Source: an uncultured Clostridia bacterium (lineage in GTDB: Bacteria > Bacillota > Clostridia > UMGS1883). From it: a stretch of DNA of 18,461 nucleotides. Location of the stretch: assembly GCA_947630525.1 (NCBI GenBank), contig CANRHW010000006.1:1-18461 (forward strand). The letters are read 5' to 3'. The position numbers and the translations under genes are program-made. The notes below the pieces were generated by a model. The model saw only the letters and a list, made by a program, of their open reading frames with translations, had not been told where the DNA came from and did no database searches. Positions 7,316 to 15,239 of the stretch are shown here, piece by piece (position 1 is the stretch's first letter; every line of letters begins with the position of its first letter).

Positions 7316-7612
7316 GCCCACATACATGGTATGTATGTGGGCTCAGAGCGCTGACAAAGGTCAGCGCTTTTCAAAGGGGAACCCGCACGGTTCCCCTTTG
7401 AGGAACCTCTCCGCATCGGGCGCTTACGCTTACGACATATCATTTTTATTGGAATAAAAATGATATGTCTACCCCGATTAAAGTATAACATCCCGGGTAC
7501 ACGCCCCGGGATGTTATGTTTTCTACCGAAAGGGGTTCCCTTTCGAGCTATCCCCATTGCTCACGGGGGTTGTCATCAGCCTGCACCCATATACATGATA
7601 TATATGTGGGCT
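7316..7612. repeat. Dense array of seven hairpins filling the rpsU-GNAT gap
   Basis: About 300 bases with no gene, occupied almost end to end by inverted repeats. (1) GCCCACATACAT, 7316-7327 with 7331-7342. (2) AGCGCTGAC, 7347-7355 with 7360-7368. (3) TCAAAGGGGAACC, 7371-7383 with 7389-7401. (4) GACATATCATTTTTATT, 7434-7450 with 7453-7469. (5) ATAACATCCCGGG, 7485-7497 with 7505-7517. (6) CGAAAGGG, 7527-7534 with 7538-7545. (7) An imperfect CCCAYATA-type stem, about 7588-7612, resembling hairpin 1. Hairpins 1-6 have perfect arms. The block lies downstream of rpsU and may end its transcription, though no single hairpin has a convincing T-tract for that strand. Its true nature (repeat element or structured RNA) is unresolved. 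Confidence 0.75.
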
Positions 7613-7619
7613 AATTGTC

Positions 7620-7796
7620 TTATTTAAACTTTCTTTTTCTCGCCGCTTCGGACTTCTTCTTACGCCTTACGCTGGGCTTTTCGTAATGTTCTCTTTTGCG
7701 AACTTCGGAAATCACGCCCGCCTTAGCACAAGAACGCTTAAATCTTCTCAGGGCACTATCTAAAGATTCGTTCTCCTTAACTCTTACCTCGGACAT
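7620..7796 (-). CDS. rpsU: 30S ribosomal protein S21
   Basis: A 58-residue basic protein starting MSEVRVKENESLDSALRRFK and ending in the lysine- and arginine-rich tail KKKSEAARKRKFK, a full-length S21. S21 sits on the small-subunit platform near the 16S 3' end and helps initiation. The frame is open upstream to 7850, but ATG 7796 is clearly the start because a GGGGAGGG ribosome site lies about 6 bases before it and the length then matches the family. The stretch between promoter and start is a leader of about 50 bases. Confidence 0.97.
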   Translation of the reverse strand: MSEVRVKENESLDSALRRFKRSCAKAGVISEVRKREHYEKPSVRRKKKSEAARKRKFK

Positions 7797-7854
7797 CTCT
7801 AACCCTCCCCTCGCAGCTCCTAAAGAAATAGTTACCGCATATAGTGACATAATA

Positions 7855-7882
7855 ATTATACCATAAAAATGAAATATGTCAA
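7855..7882 (-). promoter_or_regulatory. Consensus sigma-A promoter of rpsU
   Basis: On the minus strand TTGACA (7877-7882) and TATAAT (7855-7860) are exact consensus boxes with a 16-base spacer. They lie between the upstream DUF4230-like gene and rpsU. Confidence 0.85.
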
Positions 7883-7951
7883 TAGTTTTTGTAAAAAATA
7901 TTTTTTACTTATTTGCGCCGGCGAAAAAGGCGCGGCCCCATCATGCTTTCA

Positions 7952-8554
7952 TCATGAATTAGCATTATTAAATTCAACTTTATATTCTTTATCGGAATTT
8001 AAGTTTTCCACCATAGAACGGATGATTTTTTTCGCGTTCTCCATTGCGCTGTCGAACAGGCCGTTTTTGGCGGCGTTATCCTCGGCGGACTTTTTAAGTT
8101 CCTCTATGCTCAAATTCATATCCTCAAACTTAAGGGAATTAAAAGGACTGTTTTTCTCGTCATAGACCACCAGACTGTCATTGTCGACCTCGGAGCTGAG
8201 AATTACGGCTTCGGGCATAGTGACATATACCACGCCCGCGGCCTCGTCGACCTTGGCGGCTACCTTGGTAAAATCCACGCCGGCCTTTATTTTTCCGTCA
8301 TAGCTGTAAATTATTTTGCTCTCGGTAAATGGGATTTTGATGCCGATTAGTTCCTTGGGGGGCTTATCGAGGGTCTGAGCCATAGTATATCCGTATTCCG
8401 CAGTGGCCAGCTCCCCTATTTCGTTTATGGAGCCGCTCAGAGAAGTGGAAATCGTCTGCACGGCGCCGTCATTCCCCGGCAAAAAGTTATATGCCAGCAC
8501 AACGACCGCGGCGGCGACCAGAATTACGCCCAAAATTCTTAAAACTTTTTTCAT
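7952..8554 (-). CDS. Membrane-anchored DUF4230-like protein
   Basis: A 200-residue protein with a basic N-terminus (MKKVLRIL) and one hydrophobic segment (about residues 5-25), then an extracytoplasmic domain. The stretch SINEIGELATAEYGYT, followed by IIYSYDGKIKAGVDFTKV and VYVTMPEAVILSSEVD, fits the DUF4230 family as I know it; function is not established. I place the start at ATG 8554, which has AAAGGA 8 bases upstream, rather than the ATG at 8563 that touches that site. It begins 17 bases after the flavodoxin gene and is the last gene of the alaS run. Confidence 0.75.
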   Translation of the reverse strand: MKKVLRILGVILVAAAVVVLAYNFLPGNDGAVQTISTSLSGSINEIGELATAEYGYTMAQTLDKPPKELIGIKIPFTESKIIYSYDGKIKAGVDFTKVAAKVDEAAGVVYVTMPEAVILSSEVDNDSLVVYDEKNSPFNSLKFEDMNLSIEELKKSAEDNAAKNGLFDSAMENAKKIIRSMVENLNSDKEYKVEFNNANS

Positions 8555-8571
8555 ATGTACCATCCTTTCAT

Positions 8572-9045
8572 CTATTCCGCAGACCCAAGCTTTTCATACC
8601 TTTCGGCCACGGACATCATGAACCGCCGGGCGTTTTCCATATCGGTGCCGTCGGGACGGCCCTTATTCAGCCCGCCAACCAGTTTGAAAATTGCAAACTC
8701 GTCATGGCCCAGACAGCCAAAAGTTCCCAGCACCGCCCGGCTTTTGCAGCGGAGCAGTTCGGCCAGCGCGCGGTTATTTTTGTCAAAGCCCGCGGTGCCG
8801 CTGGTAGAAAACACAAAGGAAGCCACTCTGCGGTCAATATGTTTTTCCGCAAAGTCCATTATTTTTTTAGAGTGTTTGCCAAAATATATGCCGCTGCCCA
8901 AGCCAATCACATCAAAGCCGCTCAGGTCCGCCTGTTCGGCTTCTTCGGGCGAAACGACCTCGGCCGACGCGGCCTCGGCCATTGCCAGGGCTATTTTATC
9001 GGTGTTGCCCTTGTGTGTGGAATCAACAACAATTAGCGTCTTCAT
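8572..9045 (-). CDS. Flavodoxin-family protein
   Basis: A 157-residue flavodoxin-like protein. The N-terminal VVDSTHKGNTDKIA is the FMN phosphate loop (T/S-x-x-G-N-T), GLGSGIYFGKHSKKI is the second FMN-contact region, and SFVFSTSGTAG the third. It resembles the short flavodoxin/protoporphyrinogen-oxidase-like group used as electron carriers, but its redox partner is unknown. The ATG at 9045 has GGAG about 8 bases upstream. It lies 26 bases after the HIT gene and 17 bases before the DUF4230-like gene. Confidence 0.87.
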   Translation of the reverse strand: MKTLIVVDSTHKGNTDKIALAMAEAASAEVVSPEEAEQADLSGFDVIGLGSGIYFGKHSKKIMDFAEKHIDRRVASFVFSTSGTAGFDKNNRALAELLRCKSRAVLGTFGCLGHDEFAIFKLVGGLNKGRPDGTDMENARRFMMSVAERYEKLGSAE

Positions 9046-9071
9046 TTTATCATCTCCGTCCGGCTCGGCAA

Positions 9072-9413
9072 TCAGCCCGGAGGCCAGGCCAGAGAGCGGC
9101 CGCCAAGCATATGGAAATGGAGGTGCCCCACGGTCTGGCCGCCGTCGCTGCCGCAGTTATTCACAATGCGGTAACCGTTCTCGGCAATGCCCTCCTGGGC
9201 GGCTATCTCCTTAGCGGCCAGAAATACGTCGGCCACAACGGCGGCGTTATCCGCCGTCAGCTCGTTGGCGGAGGAGATGTGCTCCTTGGGCACGATGAGC
9301 ACGTGCACCGGCGCCTCGGGATTTATGTCACGGAAAGCGTATACTTTGTCGTTTTCGTATACTTTGGCGGAAGGTATCTCCCCCGCGATTATCTTGCAAA
9401 ACAGGCAGTCCAC
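9072..9413 (-). CDS. HIT-family nucleotide-binding protein (HinT-like)
   Basis: A 113-residue histidine-triad protein. The catalytic H-x-H-x-H-x-x motif is HLHFHMLGG close to the C-terminus, and the N-terminus DCLFCKIIAGEIPS plus ENDKVYAFRDINPEAPVHVLIVPK are classic for the HinT branch, which hydrolyses purine nucleoside phosphoramidates and acyl-adenylates. I choose the GTG at 9413, because AAGGAG then lies 8 bases upstream and the protein begins MDCLFCK as relatives do. The GTG at 9422 overlaps that site. It follows alaS; HinT relatives can act on aminoacyl-adenylates, which makes the pairing sensible but unproven. Confidence 0.93.
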   Translation of the reverse strand: MDCLFCKIIAGEIPSAKVYENDKVYAFRDINPEAPVHVLIVPKEHISSANELTADNAAVVADVFLAAKEIAAQEGIAENGYRIVNNCGSDGGQTVGHLHFHMLGGRSLAWPPG

Positions 9414-9437
9414 TTTTTCCACTCCTTTTTAATTTTT

Positions 9438-12077
9438 TTATTTCAGTCCAAGCTGCTTTTCAACTATCTCATCGACTATGGCCAAGGCGTTGTCTATCTT
9501 ATCGGCGTCCCTGCCGCCGCCCTGGGCCATATCGGGCTTGCCGCCGCCGCTGCCGCCGGCGACCGCGGTTATTTCTTTGATAATTTTGCCCGCGTGCACG
9601 CCCTTGTCCACAGCCTCTTTAGTGGCCATGGCCACAAAGGTTATCTTGCCGTCGTTGTTAGTGGCGAGCACAACCGCGCAGCAGGAATTGCGCTCCTTGG
9701 CGGCGTCGCCTATCTTCTTGAGCTCGTCCACGGACACGCCGTCGCTTTGTCCTACGAACAGCGCTACGTCGCCTATCTGGCGTGCGCCGGCCATAAGGTT
9801 GTTTGCCTTGGCGTTAGCCACCTGAGCGGCCACGGCTTCGGCGGCCCGGCGGGCCATCTTAATATCCTCGGTTAGGCTTTCAGCCTTATGAACAAGTTCC
9901 GTCTCCGAGGTTTTGAGCACGGAGCACAGGCTGTCCACGAGGCCGTCCCTCTCGTCTATATATTTCAGCACTCCGCCGCCGGTTATGGCCTCGATGCGGC
10001 GAACGCCCGCGGCAACGCCGCCCTCGGAGAGTATCTTGAACAGTCCAGCCTGAGCGGTGTTTTTAAGATGAGTGCCTCCGCAAAACTCCACGCTGTAATC
10101 GCCAACCGAAACTACTCTGACTATATCGCCGTATTTTTCGCCGAAGAGCGCTATCGCGCCCAGCTTTTTGGCTTCGTCTATGGGCAGTTCCTGAACGTTT
10201 ACGTCGATGGCGTCAAGAATTTTTTCGTTAACTATCTGTTCGACGGTCTTGATCTGCTCCGGCGTCATTGCCTCGAAGTGAGAAAAGTCAAAGCGGAGCT
10301 TATCGGCGGACACAAGGGAGCCGGCCTGAGCCACATGAGTGCCCAGAACGTCACGCAGGGCCTTGTCCAAAAGATGTGTGGCCGTGTGGTTGCGGCAAAT
10401 CGCGGCGCGGTTTCTCGCATCGACCTGAAGCGTAACATCGTCCCCAAGGCTGAAAGTTCCGCGCTTGACGGCGACCTCGTGCAGATACAGTCCGTCGCCG
10501 GTCTTGGTTGTGTTTAACACCTCGGCGGCGGCATTATCGGTAAATATTATGCCTATATCGCCGACCTGGCCGCCCATTTCCGCGTAGAAAGGAGTTTTTT
10601 CGGTGACAATAACGCCATTTTCACCGAGGCCAATTTCAGCGCTGACCTCGCCCTCCGAAACTATACCCGTTATCTTTGACTTTGCCTCCAGTTCGGTATA
10701 ACCCAAAAACTCAGTGGCGGAAGCGTCCTCAAACTCGTAATTGTCGTCGCCCTCCCAGCTGGAGCCCTCCTTGCGGGCGGCCTTGGCAGCGGCCTTTTGC
10801 TCGGCCATAGCGCGATTGAAGCCCTCAACGTCCACGCCAAGGCCCTTTTCGCCGGCCATTTCAACGGTCAAATCCAGGGGGAAGCCGTAAGTGTCGTGGA
10901 GCTTAAAGGCCATATCGCCGGTGAGCTCCTTAGCCCCGGCGGCAAGAGTCTCGTCGATATACTGACCAAGAACCACAAGGCCGTTATCAACAGTGGCGTC
11001 AAAGCGCTCTTCTTCCTTTTCGATTATGCGCTTGATATATTCACGCTTTTCGTCAAGCTCGGGATAAGCGGATTTTGAACAGTCAATGACGGTGTCGGCT
11101 ACCTCGCTCAGGAACCTGCGGTCGATGCCCAGCAGCTTGCCGTGGCGGGCGGCCCGGCGCAGCAGCCGCCGCAGCACGTAGCCGCGGCCCTCGTTGGAGG
11201 GCAGAACGCCGTCGCTCACCATCATAACGGTGCTCCTTATATGGTCGGTGATGACCCGGAGAGACACGTCGGTTTTTTCGCTCTCCTTATAATTAACGCC
11301 CGCGATACGCGAAATGTGCTTCATCACGTCCTGAACGGTGTCAACCTCAAAGAGGTTGTTAACGCCCTGCATCACCACCGCAAGGCGTTCCAGCCCCATG
11401 CCGGTGTCGATATTGGGCTTGGGCAAGGGATTGTAGTTGCCGGTCTCGTCCTTATCGAACTGAGTGAACACAAGGTTCCAGACCTCCATATAGCGGTCGC
11501 AGTCGCAGCCCACTCCGCAGGTCGGAGAGCCGCAGCCATATTCCTCGCCGCGGTCATAATATATTTCGGAGCAAGGGCCGCAGGGGCCCGTGCCATGCTC
11601 CCAGAAGTTGTCCTCCTTGCCCAGCTTTACAATGCGTTCGGGCTTTACGCCGACCTCGTTGATCCAAATATCTTTTGCCTCATCGTCGTTTTCATATACG
11701 GAGACCCACAGCTTTTCCTCAGGTATCTCCATAACCTTTGTAAAGAACTCCCAGGCCCAGGCCGTGGCCTCTCTCTTGAAATAGTCGCCGAAAGAGAAAT
11801 TGCCCAGCATTTCAAAAAACGTGCCATGGCGGGCGGTGTGGCCCACGCGCTCGATATCAGGGGTGCGTATGCACTTCTGGCAGGTAGTGACCCTGCGGCG
11901 GGGCGGGGTCTCGGCTCCGGTGAACCAGGCCTTCATTGGGGCCATGCCCGAATTTATCAGCAGTAGGCTGGCGTCATTTTTGGGCACAAGGGAAAAGCTG
12001 TCCAGCCGGAGGCAGCCTTTGCTCTCGAAAAAGCTCAGGAATTTTTCTCTTATCTCGTTTACGCCTAATTTTTGCAT
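9438..12077 (-). CDS. alaS: Alanyl-tRNA synthetase
   Basis: An 879-residue enzyme that charges tRNA-Ala and edits misacylated serine and glycine. The class II catalytic core runs from the N-terminus, with GMAPMKAWFTG, RRVTTCQKCIRTPDIERVG and HGTFFEMLGNFSFGDYFK. The editing domain shows the zinc motif HTATH near residue 562 and CGGTH near 663. The C-terminal DHHA1 domain ends with AGGSGGGKPDMAQGGGRD. Length is standard. The ATG at 12077 has GGAG 10 bases upstream. It has a consensus promoter and a short leader without a T-box. It heads the run with the HIT, flavodoxin and DUF4230-like genes. Confidence 0.98.
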   Translation of the reverse strand: MQKLGVNEIREKFLSFFESKGCLRLDSFSLVPKNDASLLLINSGMAPMKAWFTGAETPPRRRVTTCQKCIRTPDIERVGHTARHGTFFEMLGNFSFGDYFKREATAWAWEFFTKVMEIPEEKLWVSVYENDDEAKDIWINEVGVKPERIVKLGKEDNFWEHGTGPCGPCSEIYYDRGEEYGCGSPTCGVGCDCDRYMEVWNLVFTQFDKDETGNYNPLPKPNIDTGMGLERLAVVMQGVNNLFEVDTVQDVMKHISRIAGVNYKESEKTDVSLRVITDHIRSTVMMVSDGVLPSNEGRGYVLRRLLRRAARHGKLLGIDRRFLSEVADTVIDCSKSAYPELDEKREYIKRIIEKEEERFDATVDNGLVVLGQYIDETLAAGAKELTGDMAFKLHDTYGFPLDLTVEMAGEKGLGVDVEGFNRAMAEQKAAAKAARKEGSSWEGDDNYEFEDASATEFLGYTELEAKSKITGIVSEGEVSAEIGLGENGVIVTEKTPFYAEMGGQVGDIGIIFTDNAAAEVLNTTKTGDGLYLHEVAVKRGTFSLGDDVTLQVDARNRAAICRNHTATHLLDKALRDVLGTHVAQAGSLVSADKLRFDFSHFEAMTPEQIKTVEQIVNEKILDAIDVNVQELPIDEAKKLGAIALFGEKYGDIVRVVSVGDYSVEFCGGTHLKNTAQAGLFKILSEGGVAAGVRRIEAITGGGVLKYIDERDGLVDSLCSVLKTSETELVHKAESLTEDIKMARRAAEAVAAQVANAKANNLMAGARQIGDVALFVGQSDGVSVDELKKIGDAAKERNSCCAVVLATNNDGKITFVAMATKEAVDKGVHAGKIIKEITAVAGGSGGGKPDMAQGGGRDADKIDNALAIVDEIVEKQLGLK

Positions 12078-12122
12078 CTATTGTCAACTCCAATTTTAAA
12101 TTACGAGTATTTTATCTCATTT

Positions 12123-12151
12123 ATTATATAATCTTACGGCGGATTTGTCAA
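12123..12151 (-). promoter_or_regulatory. Consensus sigma-A promoter of alaS
   Basis: On the minus strand TTGACA (12146-12151) and TATAAT (12123-12128) are exact consensus boxes with a 17-base spacer. They begin 5 bases after the ABC transporter stop. Only about 40 bases of leader follow, with no room for a T-box. Confidence 0.85.
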
Positions 12152-12156
12152 TATAT

Positions 12157-13881
12157 TTATTCAGTTTCGTTGGCAAAATACAACTGCTTGTACATACCGC
12201 CCAGAGCGATAAGCTCCTTGTGCGTGCCCGTCTCACAAATCGCGCCCTTGTCCACGACGGCTATCTTGTCGGCGTTGCGTATGGTGGACAGCCGGTGGGC
12301 GATTATAATGGTCGTGCGGTTCTGTATCACCTTATCTATAGCCTGATGTATGAGCCTTTCGGTGGAATTGTCAACGGCGGCGGTGGCCTCGTCAAGTATA
12401 AGTATAGGCTTATTGCGCAGGATAGCGCGGGCAATGGCGATGCGCTGCTTCTGCCCGCCGCTGAGCTTTACGCCCCTTTCGCCAACAATGGTGTCATACC
12501 CATGTTCCATGTCCATGATAAAATCATGGGCGTTGGCCACTTTCGCGGCGGCTTCTATTTCCTCATCCGTGGGATTGTCCGCCCCATAGGCGATATTTTC
12601 ACGGGCGGTTCCGTGGAAAAGGAACACGTCCTGAAGCACCATTGAAATATTGTCGTGCAGCGATTTTAGGCTTATATCCCGAAGGTCTATGCCATCCAGG
12701 GTAATGCGGCCCGCCGTTGGGTCGTAAAACCTTGCCACAAGGCTGGCGATGGTAGTCTTGCCAACGCCGGTGGGGCCTACGAGAGCCACCGTCTCGCCGC
12801 TTTTAATGTCAAGATTGAAATTGCGCAGCACGGGCGAACCGTCAAGGTATTCAAAATCCACATTCTCAAAACGGATATCGCCCTTTACGTTATTGATCTC
12901 TACGGGGTTTTCCGCCTCCGGAACGTCGGTCTTTTCCTCCAGCAGCTCAAAGATGCGCTCGCCGGCGGCGAGAGAATCCTGTAGATCCTCGTTGAGCCGG
13001 GCAAGGTTGTTGATGGGGGTGTAAAGAGAACTCAGGTAAAGTATAAAGGCCACTATCTCGCCGGCGTCAACGCCGCGAGTGGCCAAAACGCCGCCTATGG
13101 CAATCACCAGCACCGTGCCCACCTGATTTAAAAAAGCGATAAACGGGTGTATAAAGGCGCTGCGGGTAAGGGCCATTATGTTGTATTTGGTGAACTTGCG
13201 GCTTGCGTCGGCAAAATGTTCCAGCTCCCGTTCCTGCCGGTTAAAGACCTGAATTTCCTTTACGCCGGAAATATTGTCCTGCAATACGCCGGACAGCTCC
13301 GCAAGATACTGATGCCGCTGCTTAAAAAGCGGCCTAACCTTTACGGCGTAGACCCACACGCCAACGCCAACGAGTGGTATCACCGCCACGCTGACCGCGG
13401 CCAGCGTCACGTTCATGCGGAAAAGCATTATCATCACACCGATAAACATTGCCACGCCCGCCAAGGCGTCGGCGCTGGCGTGGGCTATGAAAAGCTCCAT
13501 TTTATCGGTATCGCTTATAATACGGCTCATGAGCTGGCCCGTTTGCTTATCCTGAAAGAAATGCATGGACAGATGCTGTAAGTGGTCGTAAAGTTTAAGG
13601 CGAAGATCGTGGACAAAGCTCCATGCCGCCTTGTGCGAAGCAAAGGTTCGCAAAAACTGGGTCAGCCATTGCAAGGCCGACACGCCGAGGAAAGCCGCCG
13701 CCATATGGGCCGCCTTCTCCGGGAGCTGAGGGTCGTTGGCGCTGATAAGGCCTATGAGCCGCCGCACCACCTGGGGCAGATATAGGCCGAGGAGGCTGTT
13801 GCCGATGATGGCAAACATGGTTATTATGAGCAGCCACCAGTATTTTTTTGCCTCCCTGAGTATCTTGAACGCTGTTTTCAA
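12157..13881 (-). CDS. ABC exporter half-transporter (multidrug/lipid type)
   Basis: A 574-residue transporter with six N-terminal membrane helices fused to an ATPase domain, the layout of MsbA/BmrA-like exporters that work as dimers. Walker A GPTGVGKTT is near residue 370, the signature LSGGQKQR near 472, Walker B with D-loop ILILDEATAAVD near 498, and the H-loop AHRLST near 530. All catalytic residues are intact. The frame is open to 13962, but I place the start at TTG 13881 because TAGGAGTG, which overlaps the dgt-like stop, lies 7 bases upstream and the protein then begins in the cytoplasmic lead-in (KTAFKILREAKKYW). The gap to the upstream gene is 10 bases, so they are coupled. Substrate unknown; no second half-transporter adjoins, suggesting a homodimer. 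Confidence 0.93.
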   Translation of the reverse strand: MKTAFKILREAKKYWWLLIITMFAIIGNSLLGLYLPQVVRRLIGLISANDPQLPEKAAHMAAAFLGVSALQWLTQFLRTFASHKAAWSFVHDLRLKLYDHLQHLSMHFFQDKQTGQLMSRIISDTDKMELFIAHASADALAGVAMFIGVMIMLFRMNVTLAAVSVAVIPLVGVGVWVYAVKVRPLFKQRHQYLAELSGVLQDNISGVKEIQVFNRQERELEHFADASRKFTKYNIMALTRSAFIHPFIAFLNQVGTVLVIAIGGVLATRGVDAGEIVAFILYLSSLYTPINNLARLNEDLQDSLAAGERIFELLEEKTDVPEAENPVEINNVKGDIRFENVDFEYLDGSPVLRNFNLDIKSGETVALVGPTGVGKTTIASLVARFYDPTAGRITLDGIDLRDISLKSLHDNISMVLQDVFLFHGTARENIAYGADNPTDEEIEAAAKVANAHDFIMDMEHGYDTIVGERGVKLSGGQKQRIAIARAILRNKPILILDEATAAVDNSTERLIHQAIDKVIQNRTTIIIAHRLSTIRNADKIAVVDKGAICETGTHKELIALGGMYKQLYFANETE

Positions 13882-13891
13882 AATATCACTC

Positions 13892-15100
13892 CTAATTAAA
13901 GTAGGATTTATATTCAATGCGGTACTTGCTCTTGGGGAAAAGCTCCCTGTGCAGGGCCACAAAATAGTCGTCGGTCATGCTGGCGATATAATCCGCAACG
14001 ATTTGGTTGGGTTCCTCGCTCCGATAGTCAAAATCCTGATAGTATCGGGCGTTTTCTTCAATATGCCGAATGTGATGGCGATATACGATAGTATCCTCTC
14101 CGCCGCTCTTTACGTCCCTGAGCAGCCGCTGATACAGTTCGGCAAACATGGGACGGATAGAACTCTCGTACATTTTATTCACGTCTTTATTATTATATAT
14201 GAACTCACTGTTCTCCCTTTTTGCCGTGCGCAGGTCATCAAAGGCCTCAGCGCCGAGGCGGATATAATCGTGGCCATAGCTGTTTTCCACAATATCCACC
14301 ACAAGGTTATTTATCATTTGAGCGTTTTTGGTGCCGATTATCTGGGCGGAAAAGGGCTTATCTTCGTCAATTATCTTGGCGGTCACCGCGTCCTGGCGGT
14401 CCTTGCCAACGTAGGCAATCATATCGCTGATACGCACCACGCAGCCCTCTAGGGTCGAGGGGATAAGCCGCTTTATGGCCTCGTAACCGCCGGTATAGCA
14501 GCCCTCCACATTGGCGTCGTATTCCCCGAAGCCGCCAAGGCGGCGTGGGCGGTATTCTTTAAGTTCAAATTCTCCGTTATGACAGAGGATGCCGTCCAAA
14601 GTCTGCAAGCTCACATTGCGCCGGTAAAGCACGTCCAACACTCTTGTGCTGTGAACGTTATGGTTGAAATACCGGCCCACGCCGTCCTCCATCAGCTCGC
14701 TCAGGTACTTTTCTCCGGCGTGGCCAAAGGGAGTGTGTCCGAGGTCATGCCCCAGGGCCATAGCCTCGATAAGGTCCAGATTGAGACCAAGCAGCCGCCC
14801 TATATTGCGGGCTATGCGGGAAACAAGCTGGACATGGAGGCCCCGGCGCGTTATGTCGTCATTGAGATAGAACGAAAAAACCTGAGTTTTGTCATTATAG
14901 CGGTTATATGTGGGCAGATGCAGTATCTTGTCTATGTCGCGGATAAAGGCCGGGCGCAGCAGACTGGTTCTGTCCCTGGTCATATCCCGGCGCAGGGCGT
15001 CCTCGTCCTTGAAACGGCACGGATTTTCCACTCCGTTTTTTCTGTCCTCCAGAATGCGCGCCTCCAACTCGGGCGACAGCTTTTTGTACCTCGCTTCCAT
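13892..15100 (-). CDS. HD-domain deoxynucleoside triphosphate triphosphohydrolase (dGTPase-like)
   Basis: A 402-residue HD phosphohydrolase of the Dgt group, which cleaves dNTPs to nucleoside and triphosphate. Metal ligands are visible: H89 in RGLHVQLV, H118-D119 in GHDLGHTPFGH, and the C-side aspartate in VRISDMIAYVGKD. The N-terminal RDIDKILHLPTYNRYNDKTQVF is the usual lead-in of the family. The true nucleotide specificity cannot be read from sequence. ATG 15100 has AAGGAGG a few bases upstream. It is followed 10 bases later by the ABC exporter. Upstream, between it and the aldolase gene, lie the 15126-15220 inverted repeats. Confidence 0.9.
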   Translation of the reverse strand: MEARYKKLSPELEARILEDRKNGVENPCRFKDEDALRRDMTRDRTSLLRPAFIRDIDKILHLPTYNRYNDKTQVFSFYLNDDITRRGLHVQLVSRIARNIGRLLGLNLDLIEAMALGHDLGHTPFGHAGEKYLSELMEDGVGRYFNHNVHSTRVLDVLYRRNVSLQTLDGILCHNGEFELKEYRPRRLGGFGEYDANVEGCYTGGYEAIKRLIPSTLEGCVVRISDMIAYVGKDRQDAVTAKIIDEDKPFSAQIIGTKNAQMINNLVVDIVENSYGHDYIRLGAEAFDDLRTAKRENSEFIYNNKDVNKMYESSIRPMFAELYQRLLRDVKSGGEDTIVYRHHIRHIEENARYYQDFDYRSEEPNQIVADYIASMTDDYFVALHRELFPKSKYRIEYKSYFN

Positions 15101-15125
15101 GTGCGTCCTCCTTCCACCACAAACT

Positions 15126-15194
15126 TATACTAACCCTCAATGAGAAGGTGACAAGATCACCGCGAATGTCATATTTTCATTGAGGATTAGTATA
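15126..15194. repeat. Long inverted repeat between fba and the dgt-like gene
   Basis: TATACTAACCCTCAATGA (15126-15143) pairs with its complement at 15177-15194 with a single mismatch, enclosing a smaller GGTGA/TCACC stem (15148-15161). The arms end in TATAC-like bases. It may be a small mobile or regulatory repeat. Confidence 0.7.
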
Positions 15195-15197
15195 CAA

Positions 15198-15220
15198 GGG
15201 GGAACCCGAACGGTTCCCCC
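15198..15220. repeat. GGGGAACC-type hairpin, second copy of a shared core
   Basis: GGGGGAACC (15198-15206) and GGTTCCCCC (15212-15220) surround the loop CGAAC. The core GGGGAACC-CGNAC-GGTTCCCC is identical to hairpin 3 of the array at 7371-7401 apart from one loop base. It lies just after the fba stop and may affect the end of that transcript, although no T-tract follows. Confidence 0.75.
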
Positions 15221-15239
15221 TCGCTACCGTCATATTTTT

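Noticed and set aside
7282..7557. 91-codon minus-strand frame across the hairpin array
   Set aside because: It reads through the inverted repeats, lacks a ribosome site and gives a low-complexity basic product, so it is not a gene.
7915..7933. GCGCC/GGCGC hairpin after the DUF4230-like gene
   Set aside because: The stem is only 5 bp with a 9-base loop, and the following bases on the minus strand are AAATAAG rather than T-rich, so I do not call it a terminator.
12078..12156. Possible T-box riboswitch before alaS
   Set aside because: The gap is about 80 bases and contains a consensus promoter and a short leader. No T-box core sequence or terminator is present.
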